DNA of 64,000 bases, taken from positions 1 through 64,000 of the forward strand of contig NZ_JACJSG010000014.1 in assembly GCF_014697625.1 (NCBI RefSeq), read 5' to 3'. Every line of letters begins with the position of its first letter. Within the stretch, counting starts at the first letter, position 1. The translations under genes were made by a program, and so were the position numbers. This stretch comes from Anabaena azotica FACHB-119 (lineage in GTDB: Bacteria > Cyanobacteriota > Cyanobacteriia > Cyanobacteriales > Nostocaceae). This document shows positions 1-8,068 of the stretch, one piece after another. Under the pieces are notes generated by a model that saw only the letters and a list, made by a program, of their open reading frames with translations, was not told where the DNA came from and did no database searches.

Positions 1-78
1 CCCACAGAGAGTATTTCTCTGGAAGAATAACTGTAAAAGGCGAAGAGGCACGGCTTTAGCCTGCCTCGTAGCAACAGT

Positions 79-699
79 TTGAATCACCGTGGCTTTAGCC
101 CGGTGAGAGTCAACCGCTTGATCAAGTCGTTTTGGCGCGATCGCCAAGACTTCTATGCTACAGGCAACTTGACTATATACTTCAGTCCTAACCAGAAAAA
201 ATCAGCAGAATTTCGTGGCCCTGATTTTTTTGTAGTCCTAGATACAGAAAAAAAAGACCGCAAAAGTTGGGTTGTCTGGCAAGAAGATGGTAAATACCCC
301 AATATAATTATCGAATTATTGTCTAATTCCACAGCCGCAGTTGATAGAGGGCTGAAAAAGCAAATATATCAGAACACATTTCGCACTCCTGATTATTTCC
401 GGTTTGACCCGAATACCCTGGAATTACAAGGTTTTCATATAGTAGATGGGCAATATCAGCCTATAGCAGCTAATTCTGCGGGTTGGTTGTGGAGTCAGCA
501 ATTACAACTATATTTAGGCATTGAGGGCAGAAAATTACGCTTTTTTACACCAGATGGTAATTTAGTTTTGTTGCCAGAAGAAGAAGCTAACCAACAGTTA
601 CAGCAGGTTAACGAACAATTAGAACAGGAACGACAAAGGGCGCAAAGATTGGCGGAACGCTTACGTGCTGCTGGTATTGACCCAGAGGAAATACTGTAG
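79..699 (+). CDS. Uma2-family (DUF820) nuclease-like protein, N-terminus truncated or remodelled
   Basis: This is a PD-(D/E)XK-fold Uma2/DUF820 protein, a family greatly expanded in cyanobacteria and of uncertain role. Family hallmarks are visible: the RDRQDFYATGNLTIYF segment near residue 20, GPDFFVVL with the acidic metal ligand near residue 48, and the IIIELLS strand near residue 77. The C-terminus is an E/Q-rich coiled coil ending in AAGIDPEEIL, typical of the family. The only start in frame is TTG, and in-frame stops lie just upstream (28-30 and 34-36). About 30-50 residues normally found before the RDRQ segment are missing; the upstream DNA instead holds two copies of a short direct repeat (ggctttagcc). 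The gene may therefore be a 5'-truncated remnant. The family call is firm; functionality is doubtful. Confidence 0.7.
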   Translation: MNHRGFSPVRVNRLIKSFWRDRQDFYATGNLTIYFSPNQKKSAEFRGPDFFVVLDTEKKDRKSWVVWQEDGKYPNIIIELLSNSTAAVDRGLKKQIYQNTFRTPDYFRFDPNTLELQGFHIVDGQYQPIAANSAGWLWSQQLQLYLGIEGRKLRFFTPDGNLVLLPEEEANQQLQQVNEQLEQERQRAQRLAERLRAAGIDPEEIL

Positions 700-714
700 C
701 CACATCATGAGGGG

Positions 715-898
715 ACAGGGGATAGGGGACAGTTTTATGATTGGTTAATGTCTTTATGTATCAGGCGGTGGCTGTAAATATAGCGAAGAGCGACGCGCTT
801 GCGGAATGCGATCGCCTGATATATTAAGTCAAAAACTAATCTTAAATCACTGTAACCTGTCCCCTGTAACCTATCCCCTATCCCCGACTATATTTTCC
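715..898. repeat. Intergenic repeat-rich stretch with inverted ggggacag/ctgtcccc segments
   Basis: The 300 bases between the Uma2 gene and the glucan-branching gene hold no open frame. A G-rich segment at 708-731 is complementary to the C-rich segment at about 858-893, and a HIP1-containing block lies between them. A related block (tatagcga-gagc-acgc) recurs near 52463-52520, so this looks like a dispersed repeat. Confidence 0.4.
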
Positions 899-999
899 CC
901 AGATTGCACGACTACTTCGATCCCCAGAAGGTCTTAAAATATTGTTAATTTCCGCCTAATCCTCGACCTTCACTTTAACAAGTATCACCCCAGAACACT

Positions 1000-2589
1000 A
1001 TGGCTATTGGCTACGTCGCGCTCGTACTTCATGCACATCTGCCCTTCGTTCGTCACCCTGAGAGTGACTACGTGCTAGAGGAGGAATGGTTATATGAAGC
1101 CATTACCGAAACATACATTCCCTTATTGAAAGTATTTGAAGGCTTAAAGAGAGACGGCATCGACTTTAAAATTACGATGAGTATGACACCGCCGCTTGTG
1201 TCGATGCTGCGTGATCCTTTGTTGCAAGAACGCTATGATGCACATTTAGCCAAACTTGAAGAACTGACGGAACTAGAAGTTGAGCATAATGCTCACAATG
1301 GTCACATCCGTTACTTAGCCGAACACTACGCTACTGAGTTCAACGAAGCGCGGCAAATGTGGGAACGCTACAACGGTGATTTAGTCACGGCTTTTAAGCA
1401 ATTTCAAGATACCAATAACCTAGAAATTATTACTTGCGGTGCTACTCATGGCTATTTGCCATTGATGAAGATGTATCCCCAAGCAGTCTGGGCGCAAATT
1501 CAAGTAGCTTGCGAACATTACGAAGAAACTTTTGGTCGTCCAGCTAAAGGTATTTGGTTGCCAGAATGCGCTTACTATGAAGGTTTGGAACGGATGCTAG
1601 CAGATGCTGGTTTACGTTATTTCCTCACCGATGGGCATGGTATTTTATACGCTCGTCCTCGTCCTCGCTTCGGTACTTACGCGCCAATTTTTACCGAAAC
1701 TGGGGTTGCAGCTTTTGGTCGAGACCATGAATCCTCTCAGCAGGTATGGTCTTCTGAGGTTGGTTATCCTGGTGCTGCTGAATATCGGGAATTTTATAAA
1801 GATTTGGGTTGGGAGGCTGAGTATGAATACATCAAGCCCTACATTATGCCCAATGGTCAGAGAAAAAATACAGGGATTAAGTATCATAAGATTACCGGAC
1901 GCGGTTTAGGTTTATCAGAGAAAGCACTGTATGACCCTTACTGGGCGCGGGAAAAGGCAGCAGAACACGCCGCCAATTTCATGTATAACCGGGAACGCCA
2001 AGCAGAGCATTTGTATGGAATTATGCAGCGTCCACCGATTATCGTGTCACCTTATGATGCTGAGTTGTTCGGTCATTGGTGGTATGAGGGGCCTTGGTTT
2101 ATTGATTACCTATTCCGCAAATCATGGTATGACCAAGGAACCTATACTATGACTCATTTGGCAGACTATTTACGCGCAGAACCTAATCAACAAGTCTGTC
2201 GTCCTTCTCAGTCGAGTTGGGGTTACAAGGGTTTCCATGAATATTGGTTGAATGAAACCAATGCTTGGATTTATCCACATTTACACAAAGCTGCGGAACG
2301 GATGATTGAAATTTCGCAGATGGAACCGGAAGATGAGTTGGGATGGCGATCGCTTAACCAAGCTGCGAGAGAATTACTATTGGCGCAATCTTCCGACTGG
2401 GCGTTTATTATGCGGACGGGAACAATGGTTCCTTATGCGGTGAGAAGGACGCGATCGCACCTCATGCGTTTTAATAAGCTCTATGAAGATGCCAAAATCG
2501 GCAAGTTTGACAGTGGTTGGTTAGAAAAAGTCGAATTAATGGATAATATCTTCCCCAATATTAACTACCGTGTTTATCGTCCTTTGTAA
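1000..2589 (+). CDS. GH57 family 1,4-alpha-glucan branching enzyme (DUF1957 type)
   Basis: This protein is expected to form alpha-1,6 branches in glycogen by a retaining double-displacement mechanism in the cytoplasm. It has 529 residues, the usual length for GH57 branching enzymes. GH57 motifs are visible in order: HAHLPFVRHP at residue 11 (motif 1), EHNAHNGH near 95, GIWLPECAY with the probable nucleophile Glu189, and SPYDAELFGHWW with the probable acid/base Asp353. The C-terminal part matches the DUF1957 helical domain (SSWGYKGFHEYWLNETN, then an AARELLLAQSSDW segment). The ATG start follows a C/A-rich leader with no strong Shine-Dalgarno sequence. A factor-independent terminator follows 55 bp after the stop. 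GH57 also includes amylopullulanases and 4-alpha-glucanotransferases, but the DUF1957 half favours branching activity. Confidence 0.9.
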   Translation: MAIGYVALVLHAHLPFVRHPESDYVLEEEWLYEAITETYIPLLKVFEGLKRDGIDFKITMSMTPPLVSMLRDPLLQERYDAHLAKLEELTELEVEHNAHNGHIRYLAEHYATEFNEARQMWERYNGDLVTAFKQFQDTNNLEIITCGATHGYLPLMKMYPQAVWAQIQVACEHYEETFGRPAKGIWLPECAYYEGLERMLADAGLRYFLTDGHGILYARPRPRFGTYAPIFTETGVAAFGRDHESSQQVWSSEVGYPGAAEYREFYKDLGWEAEYEYIKPYIMPNGQRKNTGIKYHKITGRGLGLSEKALYDPYWAREKAAEHAANFMYNRERQAEHLYGIMQRPPIIVSPYDAELFGHWWYEGPWFIDYLFRKSWYDQGTYTMTHLADYLRAEPNQQVCRPSQSSWGYKGFHEYWLNETNAWIYPHLHKAAERMIEISQMEPEDELGWRSLNQAARELLLAQSSDWAFIMRTGTMVPYAVRRTRSHLMRFNKLYEDAKIGKFDSGWLEKVELMDNIFPNINYRVYRPL

Positions 2590-2644
2590 AGAGTGCTGAG
2601 TAAAATACTCTAGCCTCTAGACCATTTTTTAATTACTCAAAGCA

Positions 2645-2678
2645 AAAACCCCCAGTAACAACTATTGCTGGGGGTTTT
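2645..2678. terminator. Bidirectional factor-independent terminator
   Basis: An 11-bp perfect stem (AAAACCCCCAG / CTGGGGGTTTT) surrounds a 12-base loop, with A and T tracts on both flanks. It lies between the convergent GH57 gene and the small membrane-protein gene and can serve both. Confidence 0.85.
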
Positions 2679-2706
2679 ATTCGGATGAATTTGAGCATTT
2701 TCGCTG

Positions 2707-2937
2707 CTATTTAGGCAGATTTTGGCTAGTGTAAGCATCCATCGCGTAGGCTGGGGTGCGCTCAGTGTAATCTATATCCAAACCTGTAATAGATTTAGCC
2801 AATTTTTCAAAAGACTCAGAACGCCAGTTACGCTCATGGATGGGCTTTTTCTGCTCTCCCAGGAAGTATGCTAGGGAACCGATAACAGAAGCCGCAACCC
2901 AACCTACAACTAACACTGCAAATAAAATAGCCATCAC
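2707..2937 (-). CDS. Small one-TM thylakoid protein, Psb35-like photosystem II assembly factor
   Basis: A 76-residue protein (75 from the second Met) with one N-terminal transmembrane helix (ILFAVLVVGWVAASVIGSLA) followed by a conserved polar tail containing FLGEQKKPIHERNWRSE and TPAYAMDAY. From memory this pattern matches the cyanobacterial Ssl2148/Psb35 family, reported to stabilise the CP47 module and its associated high-light-inducible proteins during photosystem II assembly. The gene stands alone, converges on the glucan-branching gene and shares its terminator. The upstream A/T-rich region (2940-3000) probably holds its promoter. Small size, one helix and strong charge make it certain to be a membrane-anchored protein; the Psb35 name is moderately supported. 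Confidence 0.6.
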   Translation of the reverse strand: MMAILFAVLVVGWVAASVIGSLAYFLGEQKKPIHERNWRSESFEKLAKSITGLDIDYTERTPAYAMDAYTSQNLPK

Positions 2938-3068
2938 AAACCTCTTTTATATATTTTTGTAACTTTATGTAAATAAATATAACTTTATTGCAACATATTT
3001 GGCAATATGAGTTAATTCGTGCATACCGATCAGGCAGGTAGGGAAATTCCCACCGCCATGATGAAATT

Positions 3069-3169
3069 AGGACTTACGCATAAAAACGAAAAATCAAAGG
3101 TTTCGACAAGGGTGCAGGTGTTAAAAACCCTTACACCCAGTCTCAACAGATAACTTTGATGCGTAATTT
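3069..3169. mobile_element. MITE-like element, family A (aggacttacgca ends), copy 1
   Basis: The left end reads aggacttacgca and the right end is a degenerate complement (tgcgtaa near 3160). The interior closely resembles that of the copy at 59528-59676 (acgaaaaatca... and tacacccagtct-aacagataac). No transposase is encoded. Confidence 0.7.
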
Positions 3170-3174
3170 CTGAG

Positions 3175-3882
3175 TTAGAGATTATCAGGGTCGATATTCA
3201 GTTCTCGGAGTTTAGTCGCTAACTTTTGCGCTTTTTCCTCAGCTTGTTGTTTAGCTGTTTCTGCGGCTTGTCTTGCGGCTGCTTCTTCTTGATGGCTAAG
3301 AAGATATTCACCTGTACCTGCATCGTAAAAGCGTAGCTTCCCAGCTTCTATTCGCAATTCCAGTCCTAAAACTTCACTGGTTACGGAAACTGTACCATCT
3401 GCGGCGGTGTTAGCTGGTACGGGAAAATAATTATCATCAACTAAGCGTAAGCCTTGGAGTTGAGGATTTAGATAATCGCCTGTTGGGTCGTATTGGAAGT
3501 ATTCGCGCACTCCCAGAAAGGAGTAGATTCCTTTTTTCGCGCCTTGGTCTTTGGCGCGGGTACTTTTGGAAGTGATTTCTAGAACGAAATCAGGTGCTTT
3601 GTTATTTTCTTCCCAGGTTTTGTAAGAACGTCTGTCCCGGTTTTCTACCCCAAACACAACAAATACATCTGGTGCAACAACCGACTCTGGGCGACCTTCC
3701 TCATAATATATAAATAAATTCCCAGAAACGTAGACATCAGAACGGTTTTGAAAATAAATTTGTAATACATCCGTTGCATATAGCAGATACTTTCTTTGTG
3801 AATCACCTTCAGCCACTGGTTGACCGTCCTCATCTGGATATTCAATTGGGGTAACGGGTATATATTCTACTGAGGTTGTCAT
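3175..3882 (-). CDS. Uma2-family (DUF820) nuclease-like protein
   Basis: A full-length Uma2/DUF820 protein of 235 residues from the ATG at 3882. Visible family blocks are NRSDVYVSGNLFIYYEEG, APDVFVVFGVENRDRRSYKTWEE with the acidic metal ligand, and DFVLEITSKST. The C-terminal coiled coil is rich in A, E and Q and ends in LRELNIDPDNL. The frame extends upstream to an ATG at 3957, but those 25 residues are encoded by an inverted-repeat segment (3896-3936), and that ATG has no usable spacing to a Shine-Dalgarno sequence. The ATG at 3882 has AAGG about 10 bases upstream and matches the usual family N-terminus. The cellular role of the family is not established. Confidence 0.8.
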   Translation of the reverse strand: MTTSVEYIPVTPIEYPDEDGQPVAEGDSQRKYLLYATDVLQIYFQNRSDVYVSGNLFIYYEEGRPESVVAPDVFVVFGVENRDRRSYKTWEENNKAPDFVLEITSKSTRAKDQGAKKGIYSFLGVREYFQYDPTGDYLNPQLQGLRLVDDNYFPVPANTAADGTVSVTSEVLGLELRIEAGKLRFYDAGTGEYLLSHQEEAAARQAAETAKQQAEEKAQKLATKLRELNIDPDNL

Positions 3883-3895
3883 AGTCGGATACCTT

Positions 3896-3936
3896 AACTC
3901 TACTGGAGTTAAATTAAATTTAACTCTAGTAGAGTT
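3896..3936. repeat. Inverted repeat in the Uma2 leader
   Basis: Two 15-base arms (AACTCTACTGGAGTT and AACTCTAGTAGAGTT) are separated by 11 A/T bases. The reverse complement of one arm differs from the other at one base, and each arm is itself nearly palindromic. It sits just upstream of the preferred start at 3882 and could be an operator or a leader hairpin. Confidence 0.6.
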
Positions 3937-3998
3937 GAATTTGTAGTTACTTGGCATCCTAAAGAGGATCTTTAAAGCACCCTCTCAAAAATCATCAG

Positions 3999-4319
3999 CT
4001 ATTTGAAAGCCTTGTAAGCTATTAATAAGACTCTGAGGCTCGATTCACAATTGCAGGAATCTTTGAAGAACTTCTCAAATGCTACTTCAATATGATGTTC
4101 AATTTCTTTGCCATCGATACCCTTTCGATGGAACATCAGTAAGGTAGGCGGCAGAGCTATTACCGCTTCTGCTTCGCTAAGATTGAGAAGCTGTCCATGT
4201 TGTTTCATGAGCGCCTTCACGTTTGGGATCGTGATGTTATCACAAATTGATGTCCAAAGAAATTCCAAAAAACTACTGTGCCGATTTTCATCGGCAGCAA
4301 AACCATGTTTTTGTGGCAT
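3999..4319 (-). CDS. Small protein resembling the C-terminal domain of cyanobacterial DnaX (tau-like), orphan
   Basis: I do not recognise this as a named gene. Its 106 residues (from the ATG at 4319; a TTG at 4373 would add 18) contain FLEFLWTSICDNITIPNVKA followed by LMKQHGQLLNLSEAEAVIAL and a C-terminal helix HHIEVAFEKFF. The same pattern is seen at the end of the DnaX protein in this window (LAQIWQLVLNNVHLPPTHAL, LKQMCYLIEFEGAIARIGV, then IITAVFQQTF). It therefore appears to be a free-standing copy of the DnaX C-terminal domain. The gene is isolated, with A/T-rich DNA of almost 1 kb beyond its start. It could be a relic of a larger gene; no ATPase domain is present nearby. Confidence 0.5.
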   Translation of the reverse strand: MPQKHGFAADENRHSSFLEFLWTSICDNITIPNVKALMKQHGQLLNLSEAEAVIALPPTLLMFHRKGIDGKEIEHHIEVAFEKFFKDSCNCESSLRVLLIAYKAFK

Positions 4320-4373
4320 AATCAATATATCTAAAATATGTTTTCGGCTTCTGAACTGATAGGAATGGTTCAA

Positions 4374-5283
4374 GCAAATTTTTACTTAGATACTAAGTAT
4401 TTGCTTAAAAACCACTTACTAATAAATTTAGAAGCTTTTTTTTGCTTCTTTTTAAGATTAGCCTATCAATAATTTAATTCAGAAATCTACTAACAATATA
4501 TAACATCAAAATTACACTTATTACAATAGCTGTAATAGTGTAATTTTATGTTTATGTTTGTTGTGTTTAGCGTATCTTTTATGTTATTATTGTTAGTTTT
4601 AATATTATTTTTTATCAAGAATTAATATTTTTACTATATAAGAATGCCAGAGAAATTTTCTCAGACCCATAATAACACAAATTCTAGAATCTGTTTAAGG
4701 TGGTATAACAATGTGTAAGTTAGTTACACATTGTTATGTTGAGTTTATCCAAAAGCTGAAAATTTGAAATTTTTGTATAATATGGTTGATTTATTACAAA
4801 ATCAACCGGGGTTGTGAGTCAATTGCACAGGTCTTACCCTTTGGAACAAGCAGTAATGTTCTAAGGATTTTAATAATTCCTATTTCTAAAGCATCTTGTG
4901 AAAGCCCTTAACTCAAAAGTAGAATTAGGTTAAGTTTTTAGATTATCTAATGCTAGTTTGTTAATCAATTTTAAGTATGACGTATACTGAGTTATTATAA
5001 TAACTTTAACAACTATCTGTTTTGACTTAATAATCTCAGATATTATAATATTTTCCCAGTTTTAATCTATTATTCACCAGCAAATAAAAGTATATTTTGA
5101 TACTAATTTATATTTTGTTAGATAATACGCATGAATACATAACTTCAATAGTTATTCTTTTGTGTTCCTCTTTGCGTCTTTGCGCCTTTGCGTGAGCGTT
5201 TAAATAATATAGTCAGCAACACCAAAGTATTTATGCAAGAAGTCTATTTCTAGATTTTCTAGTTTGAAATAAGCAGTGCAAAT
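4374..5283. other. Gene-free A/T-rich region with three strong inverted repeats
   Basis: No convincing coding frame is visible in about 900 bases. Three hairpin-forming repeats occur: 4511-4544 (arms ATTACACTTATTACA and TGTAATAGTGTAAT), 4705-4737 (perfect 14-bp arms ATAACAATGTGTAA / TTACACATTGTTAT, 5-base loop) and 4784-4807 (perfect 9-bp arms GGTTGATTT / AAATCAACC, 6-base loop). None has a T-tract. A tttgcg-rich degenerate repeat lies near 5160-5200. The stretch could hold a small RNA or operator sites. Confidence 0.45.
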
Positions 5284-5307
5284 AAAAAAGACAGGCTGTT
5301 GCCTGCC
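5284..5307 (-). terminator. Factor-independent terminator after petA
   Basis: Read on the minus strand, GGCAGGC and GCCTGTC form a 7-bp stem with a 4-base loop, followed by a run of T residues. It lies 27 bp beyond the petA stop. Confidence 0.85.
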
Positions 5308-5333
5308 TAACAAGTATCGATTTATCAGAGATG

Positions 5334-6335
5334 TTAGAAATTCATTTCGGCAGCTTGGACTTTTTCCACCTGCTTTTTCTTCAGAACTAGCATGATTTGA
5401 GCTAACATTACCAAAGCAACGAAAGCAATCAACCAGCCAACTCTATTGGCATCTTGAAGCACGATTTCTGTGTCTTTTTGACCGAAACCACCAACGTTGG
5501 GGTTATTTGTCAAAGCGTCACCATTGTTAACAGCTTGTCCTTCAGAAACAATCAGTTCTGGGCCTGCGGGAACTGTATCAGTAACAACCTCTCCAGACTC
5601 AGTTTTGATGTCTACGAGATATTTAACAGTACCGTCTTCGCCTTCCTGTTTGGCAATCTTGCTGATTGTGCCAGTAGCAGAGGCGTTATAAACGTTGTTG
5701 TTGCTCTTTTCGCCTGTGGGATAAACTTGTCCGCGTCCCCGGTTTCCACCGACATGAACTGCATATTTACCGAAGTGAATGTTCTTGTCGTTGGCGGGGT
5801 TGGGAGAAAGAACAGGGAAGACGATTTCTTGATACTGTTCACCGGGTAAAGGGCCGACGATGACGATGTTCTCTTTCTCTTCGCTGTAGGGTTGGTAGAA
5901 GAGATCACCGATTTCTTCTTTGATGTCTTCAGGAATGCGGTCTTGGGGCGCAATCTTGAAGCCTTCGGGTAACATCAGTACAGCACCGACGTTTAAGCCG
6001 ACTTTAGAGCCATCAGCACCAACTTGTTGCACGCTGGTATCGTAGGGAATTTTAACGACGGCTTTAAATACGGTGTCGGGAAGTACCGATTGAGGAACTT
6101 CTACTTCTGTGGGCTTTGCTGCTAGGTGACAGTTGGCGCAAACGATTCTACCTGTCGGTTCGCGGGGGGTTTCGGGGTAGGTTTGCTGCGCCCAGAAGGG
6201 ATATGCAGCAGCAGACTGGGGAAGGGCTAAGTCGCTGGTGAAGAAGAATGTCACGCTGGCGATCGCTATGAGCAATGCTTTTACCATCGCTCTAGCACTG
6301 CGAGTTAACCTCGCTGTTGAACAAGCATTTCTCAT
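5334..6335 (-). CDS. petA: Cytochrome f, apoprotein of the cytochrome b6f complex
   Basis: Cytochrome f carries electrons from the Rieske protein to plastocyanin or cytochrome c6 on the lumenal side of the thylakoid. The 333-residue precursor has a signal peptide ending at AAA44. The mature N-terminus is Tyr45 (YPFWAQQ), whose amino group is the axial haem ligand. The c-type haem site is CANCH (Cys66, Cys69, His70). A single C-terminal transmembrane helix ([18 protein letters not shown]) is followed by a stromal tail ending in AAEMNF. Length and motifs are typical. It is the downstream gene of a petC-petA unit; a heptamer repeat array occupies the 159 bases between the two genes. Confidence 0.98.
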   Translation of the reverse strand: MRNACSTARLTRSARAMVKALLIAIASVTFFFTSDLALPQSAAAYPFWAQQTYPETPREPTGRIVCANCHLAAKPTEVEVPQSVLPDTVFKAVVKIPYDTSVQQVGADGSKVGLNVGAVLMLPEGFKIAPQDRIPEDIKEEIGDLFYQPYSEEKENIVIVGPLPGEQYQEIVFPVLSPNPANDKNIHFGKYAVHVGGNRGRGQVYPTGEKSNNNVYNASATGTISKIAKQEGEDGTVKYLVDIKTESGEVVTDTVPAGPELIVSEGQAVNNGDALTNNPNVGGFGQKDTEIVLQDANRVGWLIAFVALVMLAQIMLVLKKKQVEKVQAAEMNF

Positions 6336-6358
6336 CTCAATAAGGGCAACGATTGAAT

Positions 6359-6490
6359 TTAGTCAAGAGTCAAGAGTCATTAGTCAATAGTCATTAGTCA
6401 ATAGTCATTAGTCATTAGTCATTAGTCATTAGTGTTTACTATGGACTGTGGACTGTGGACTGTGGGCTGTGGACTGTGGACTATTGACTA
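6359..6490. repeat. STRR heptamer arrays between petC and petA
   Basis: Consecutive heptamers of the gtcatta/gtcaata type are followed by about six heptamers of the tggactg type. These are short tandemly repeated repetitive sequences characteristic of heterocystous cyanobacteria. They fill nearly all of the petC-petA spacer, so they would be transcribed in the intercistronic mRNA. Confidence 0.85.
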
Positions 6491-6494
6491 AACA

Positions 6495-7034
6495 TTAAGC
6501 CCACCAAGGTTCTTCGTTGGTGCGGAAGTCGGTTTCTGTCCAGGGAGTCAACAGGATTTTGTCGTTTTCGACTTTGGCGTGGCTTAAAGCGAGGGATTTT
6601 GGTGCTGGGCCACGAACTACCTTACCTGTTGCATCGTATTGGGAACCGTGGCAAGGGCATTTGAATTTGTTTTCTGCCGCGTTCCAGGGAACCACACAAC
6701 CCAGGTGGGTGCAGACGGCGTTGATGCCGTAATCGGTAATTGCTTCTTTGCTTTCTACCACAATATAAGTTGGGTCGCCCTTGAGTCCTTGAACTAGGGT
6801 GCGATCGCCTACATTATGGCTTTCTAGAAATTTGCTGACGCTAACATCGTTGCCCAGCTCGTCTTTTGCTGTGGTTCCGCCACCAGCCCCACCAGTTGCT
6901 GGGGGAATGAAGTAATTGACCACTGGGTACAATGCACCCAAAGCCACGCCAGTAACGGTTCCAAAAGTTAGCAGGTTCATGAATTGACGTCTCCCCATAT
7001 CGGGAACGTCCATTGATTCAGAAAATTGAGCCAT
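6495..7034 (-). CDS. petC: Rieske iron-sulfur protein of the cytochrome b6f complex
   Basis: This protein oxidises plastoquinol through a 2Fe-2S cluster and passes electrons to cytochrome f. It has 179 residues, the standard length. The N-terminus carries a twin-arginine-type anchor ([17 protein letters not shown]) that stays as the transmembrane helix, followed by a glycine-rich flexible hinge (ATGGAGGGTT). The two cluster-binding boxes are CTHLGC (Cys108, His110, Cys113) and CPCHGSQY (Cys126, Cys128, His129). The ATG follows a leader of about 230 bases shared with the divergent DUF3067 gene. The twin-arginine motif fits the presence of tatC about 1 kb upstream on the same strand. Confidence 0.98.
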   Translation of the reverse strand: MAQFSESMDVPDMGRRQFMNLLTFGTVTGVALGALYPVVNYFIPPATGGAGGGTTAKDELGNDVSVSKFLESHNVGDRTLVQGLKGDPTYIVVESKEAITDYGINAVCTHLGCVVPWNAAENKFKCPCHGSQYDATGKVVRGPAPKSLALSHAKVENDKILLTPWTETDFRTNEEPWWA

Positions 7035-7266
7035 AATTTACGCGCTCTTCGTGTATTTTGTTAAGCAGCATTAGACAAGAGCGCTAAAATACTTGAGCTA
7101 CTCCTGTCTGAGTTGAAATGCTAACGCTTGTCCCGATGCTGTTAATCTTTATTTCAAGACATATCGAGCATCTTTTTTGTTAGCATTACATTTCTTTATA
7201 TCCTTATCATACTTGAGTTACGGAACTTAACGTCATAACTAAATGTAAAATCTAGCTGAGAAAACT

Positions 7267-7575
7267 ATGACAGGACAGGAATTACACCAACTATTGCTGG
7301 ATAAATGGGGACATTCTTATGATGTGCAGTTTCGGCGCACACAAGGCAAAATATTCTTGCAGATTATGTGGAAGTATCTAGAGCAAGCTTCTTTCCCCAT
7401 GAATGAGGCAGAATATCAAGAGCATCTTGATGGTATTGCCAATTACCTTCATGCCTTGGGTAGTTCAGCACAGGTGAGAACATATATCACCCAAACAAAA
7501 GAGCGTCCCCGCCTGGGTAAAGCGGTGAGCATACCTCTAGATTTAGGCGATCGCTCTTCGGAATGGATGGTGTGA
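7267..7575 (+). CDS. DUF3067 family protein
   Basis: A 102-residue protein that begins MTGQELHQLLLDKWG and contains SYDVQFRRTQGKIFLQIMW, which matches the DUF3067 family found in cyanobacteria and plastid-bearing plants. The protein has no transmembrane segment or signal peptide and looks like a compact alpha/beta fold. The C-terminal part (LGKAVSIPLDLGDRSSEWM) is also conserved in the family as I recall it. Its function is not known to me. It is divergent from petC, with a shared promoter region of about 230 bases. Confidence 0.8.
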   Translation: MTGQELHQLLLDKWGHSYDVQFRRTQGKIFLQIMWKYLEQASFPMNEAEYQEHLDGIANYLHALGSSAQVRTYITQTKERPRLGKAVSIPLDLGDRSSEWMV

Positions 7576-7728
7576 TCTTAGGGAACAGGGAACAGGGAAG
7601 GGAATAGATATGTACTGAATTTAGTTCAAAAATGAGATGGGTGTCCTATAAATAAATTAAAAAATCTTTACAACAAGCAGCGATTGAGCGCCTGTAACCT
7701 GTCACCTATAACCTGTCCCCTACTACAG

Positions 7729-8061
7729 TTATAAAATTCTTTTACCCAAAGGTACATCTCTGTCTGGCTGAATGAGAGCCACTTCACCATCATCTAAAAC
7801 TACACCCAACACCAAAACTTCAGACATAAAATCAGCAATTTGGCGCGGAGGAAAATTAGTTACGGCTAATACTAATTTGTTAATAATATCTTCTGGCTGA
7901 TAAAGTTTGGTGATTTGGGCGCTAGATTTTTTCATCCCCAAATCACCAAAATCTATCCACAGTTTGTAAGCAGGTTTTCTTGCTTTGGTAAACGCTTCTA
8001 CTTTGATAACTTTGCCAACCCGAATTTCGACTTTTTCAAAGTCTTCATAACTGATTTGCAT
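7729..8061 (-). CDS. CsaA-like tRNA-binding domain protein
   Basis: A 110-residue stand-alone OB-fold protein of the CsaA / tRNA-binding-arm family (the domain found at the C-terminus of MetRS and the N-terminus of PheT). Hallmarks are YEDFEKVEIRVGKVIKVEAF at the N-terminus, YKLWIDFGDLGMKKSSAQI in the middle, and LVLAVTNFPPRQIADFMSEV followed by VLVLGV. CsaA proteins are described as chaperones for protein export in Bacillus, and also as tRNA binders. Its ATG lies 7 bp after the stop of tatC on the same strand, so the two are probably cotranscribed, which is suggestive given the export link. Inference: a role in export or translation quality control. Confidence 0.85.
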   Translation of the reverse strand: MQISYEDFEKVEIRVGKVIKVEAFTKARKPAYKLWIDFGDLGMKKSSAQITKLYQPEDIINKLVLAVTNFPPRQIADFMSEVLVLGVVLDDGEVALIQPDRDVPLGKRIL

Positions 8062-8068
8062 GGTGATG

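Noticed and set aside
4108..4359. An 83-codon frame opposite the tau-like gene
   Set aside because: Only the minus-strand frame shows a family-like pattern.
5454..5953. Open frames on the opposite strand and in other frames of petA
   Set aside because: They overlap the well-supported cytochrome f gene, have no family resemblance and follow from its codon use.
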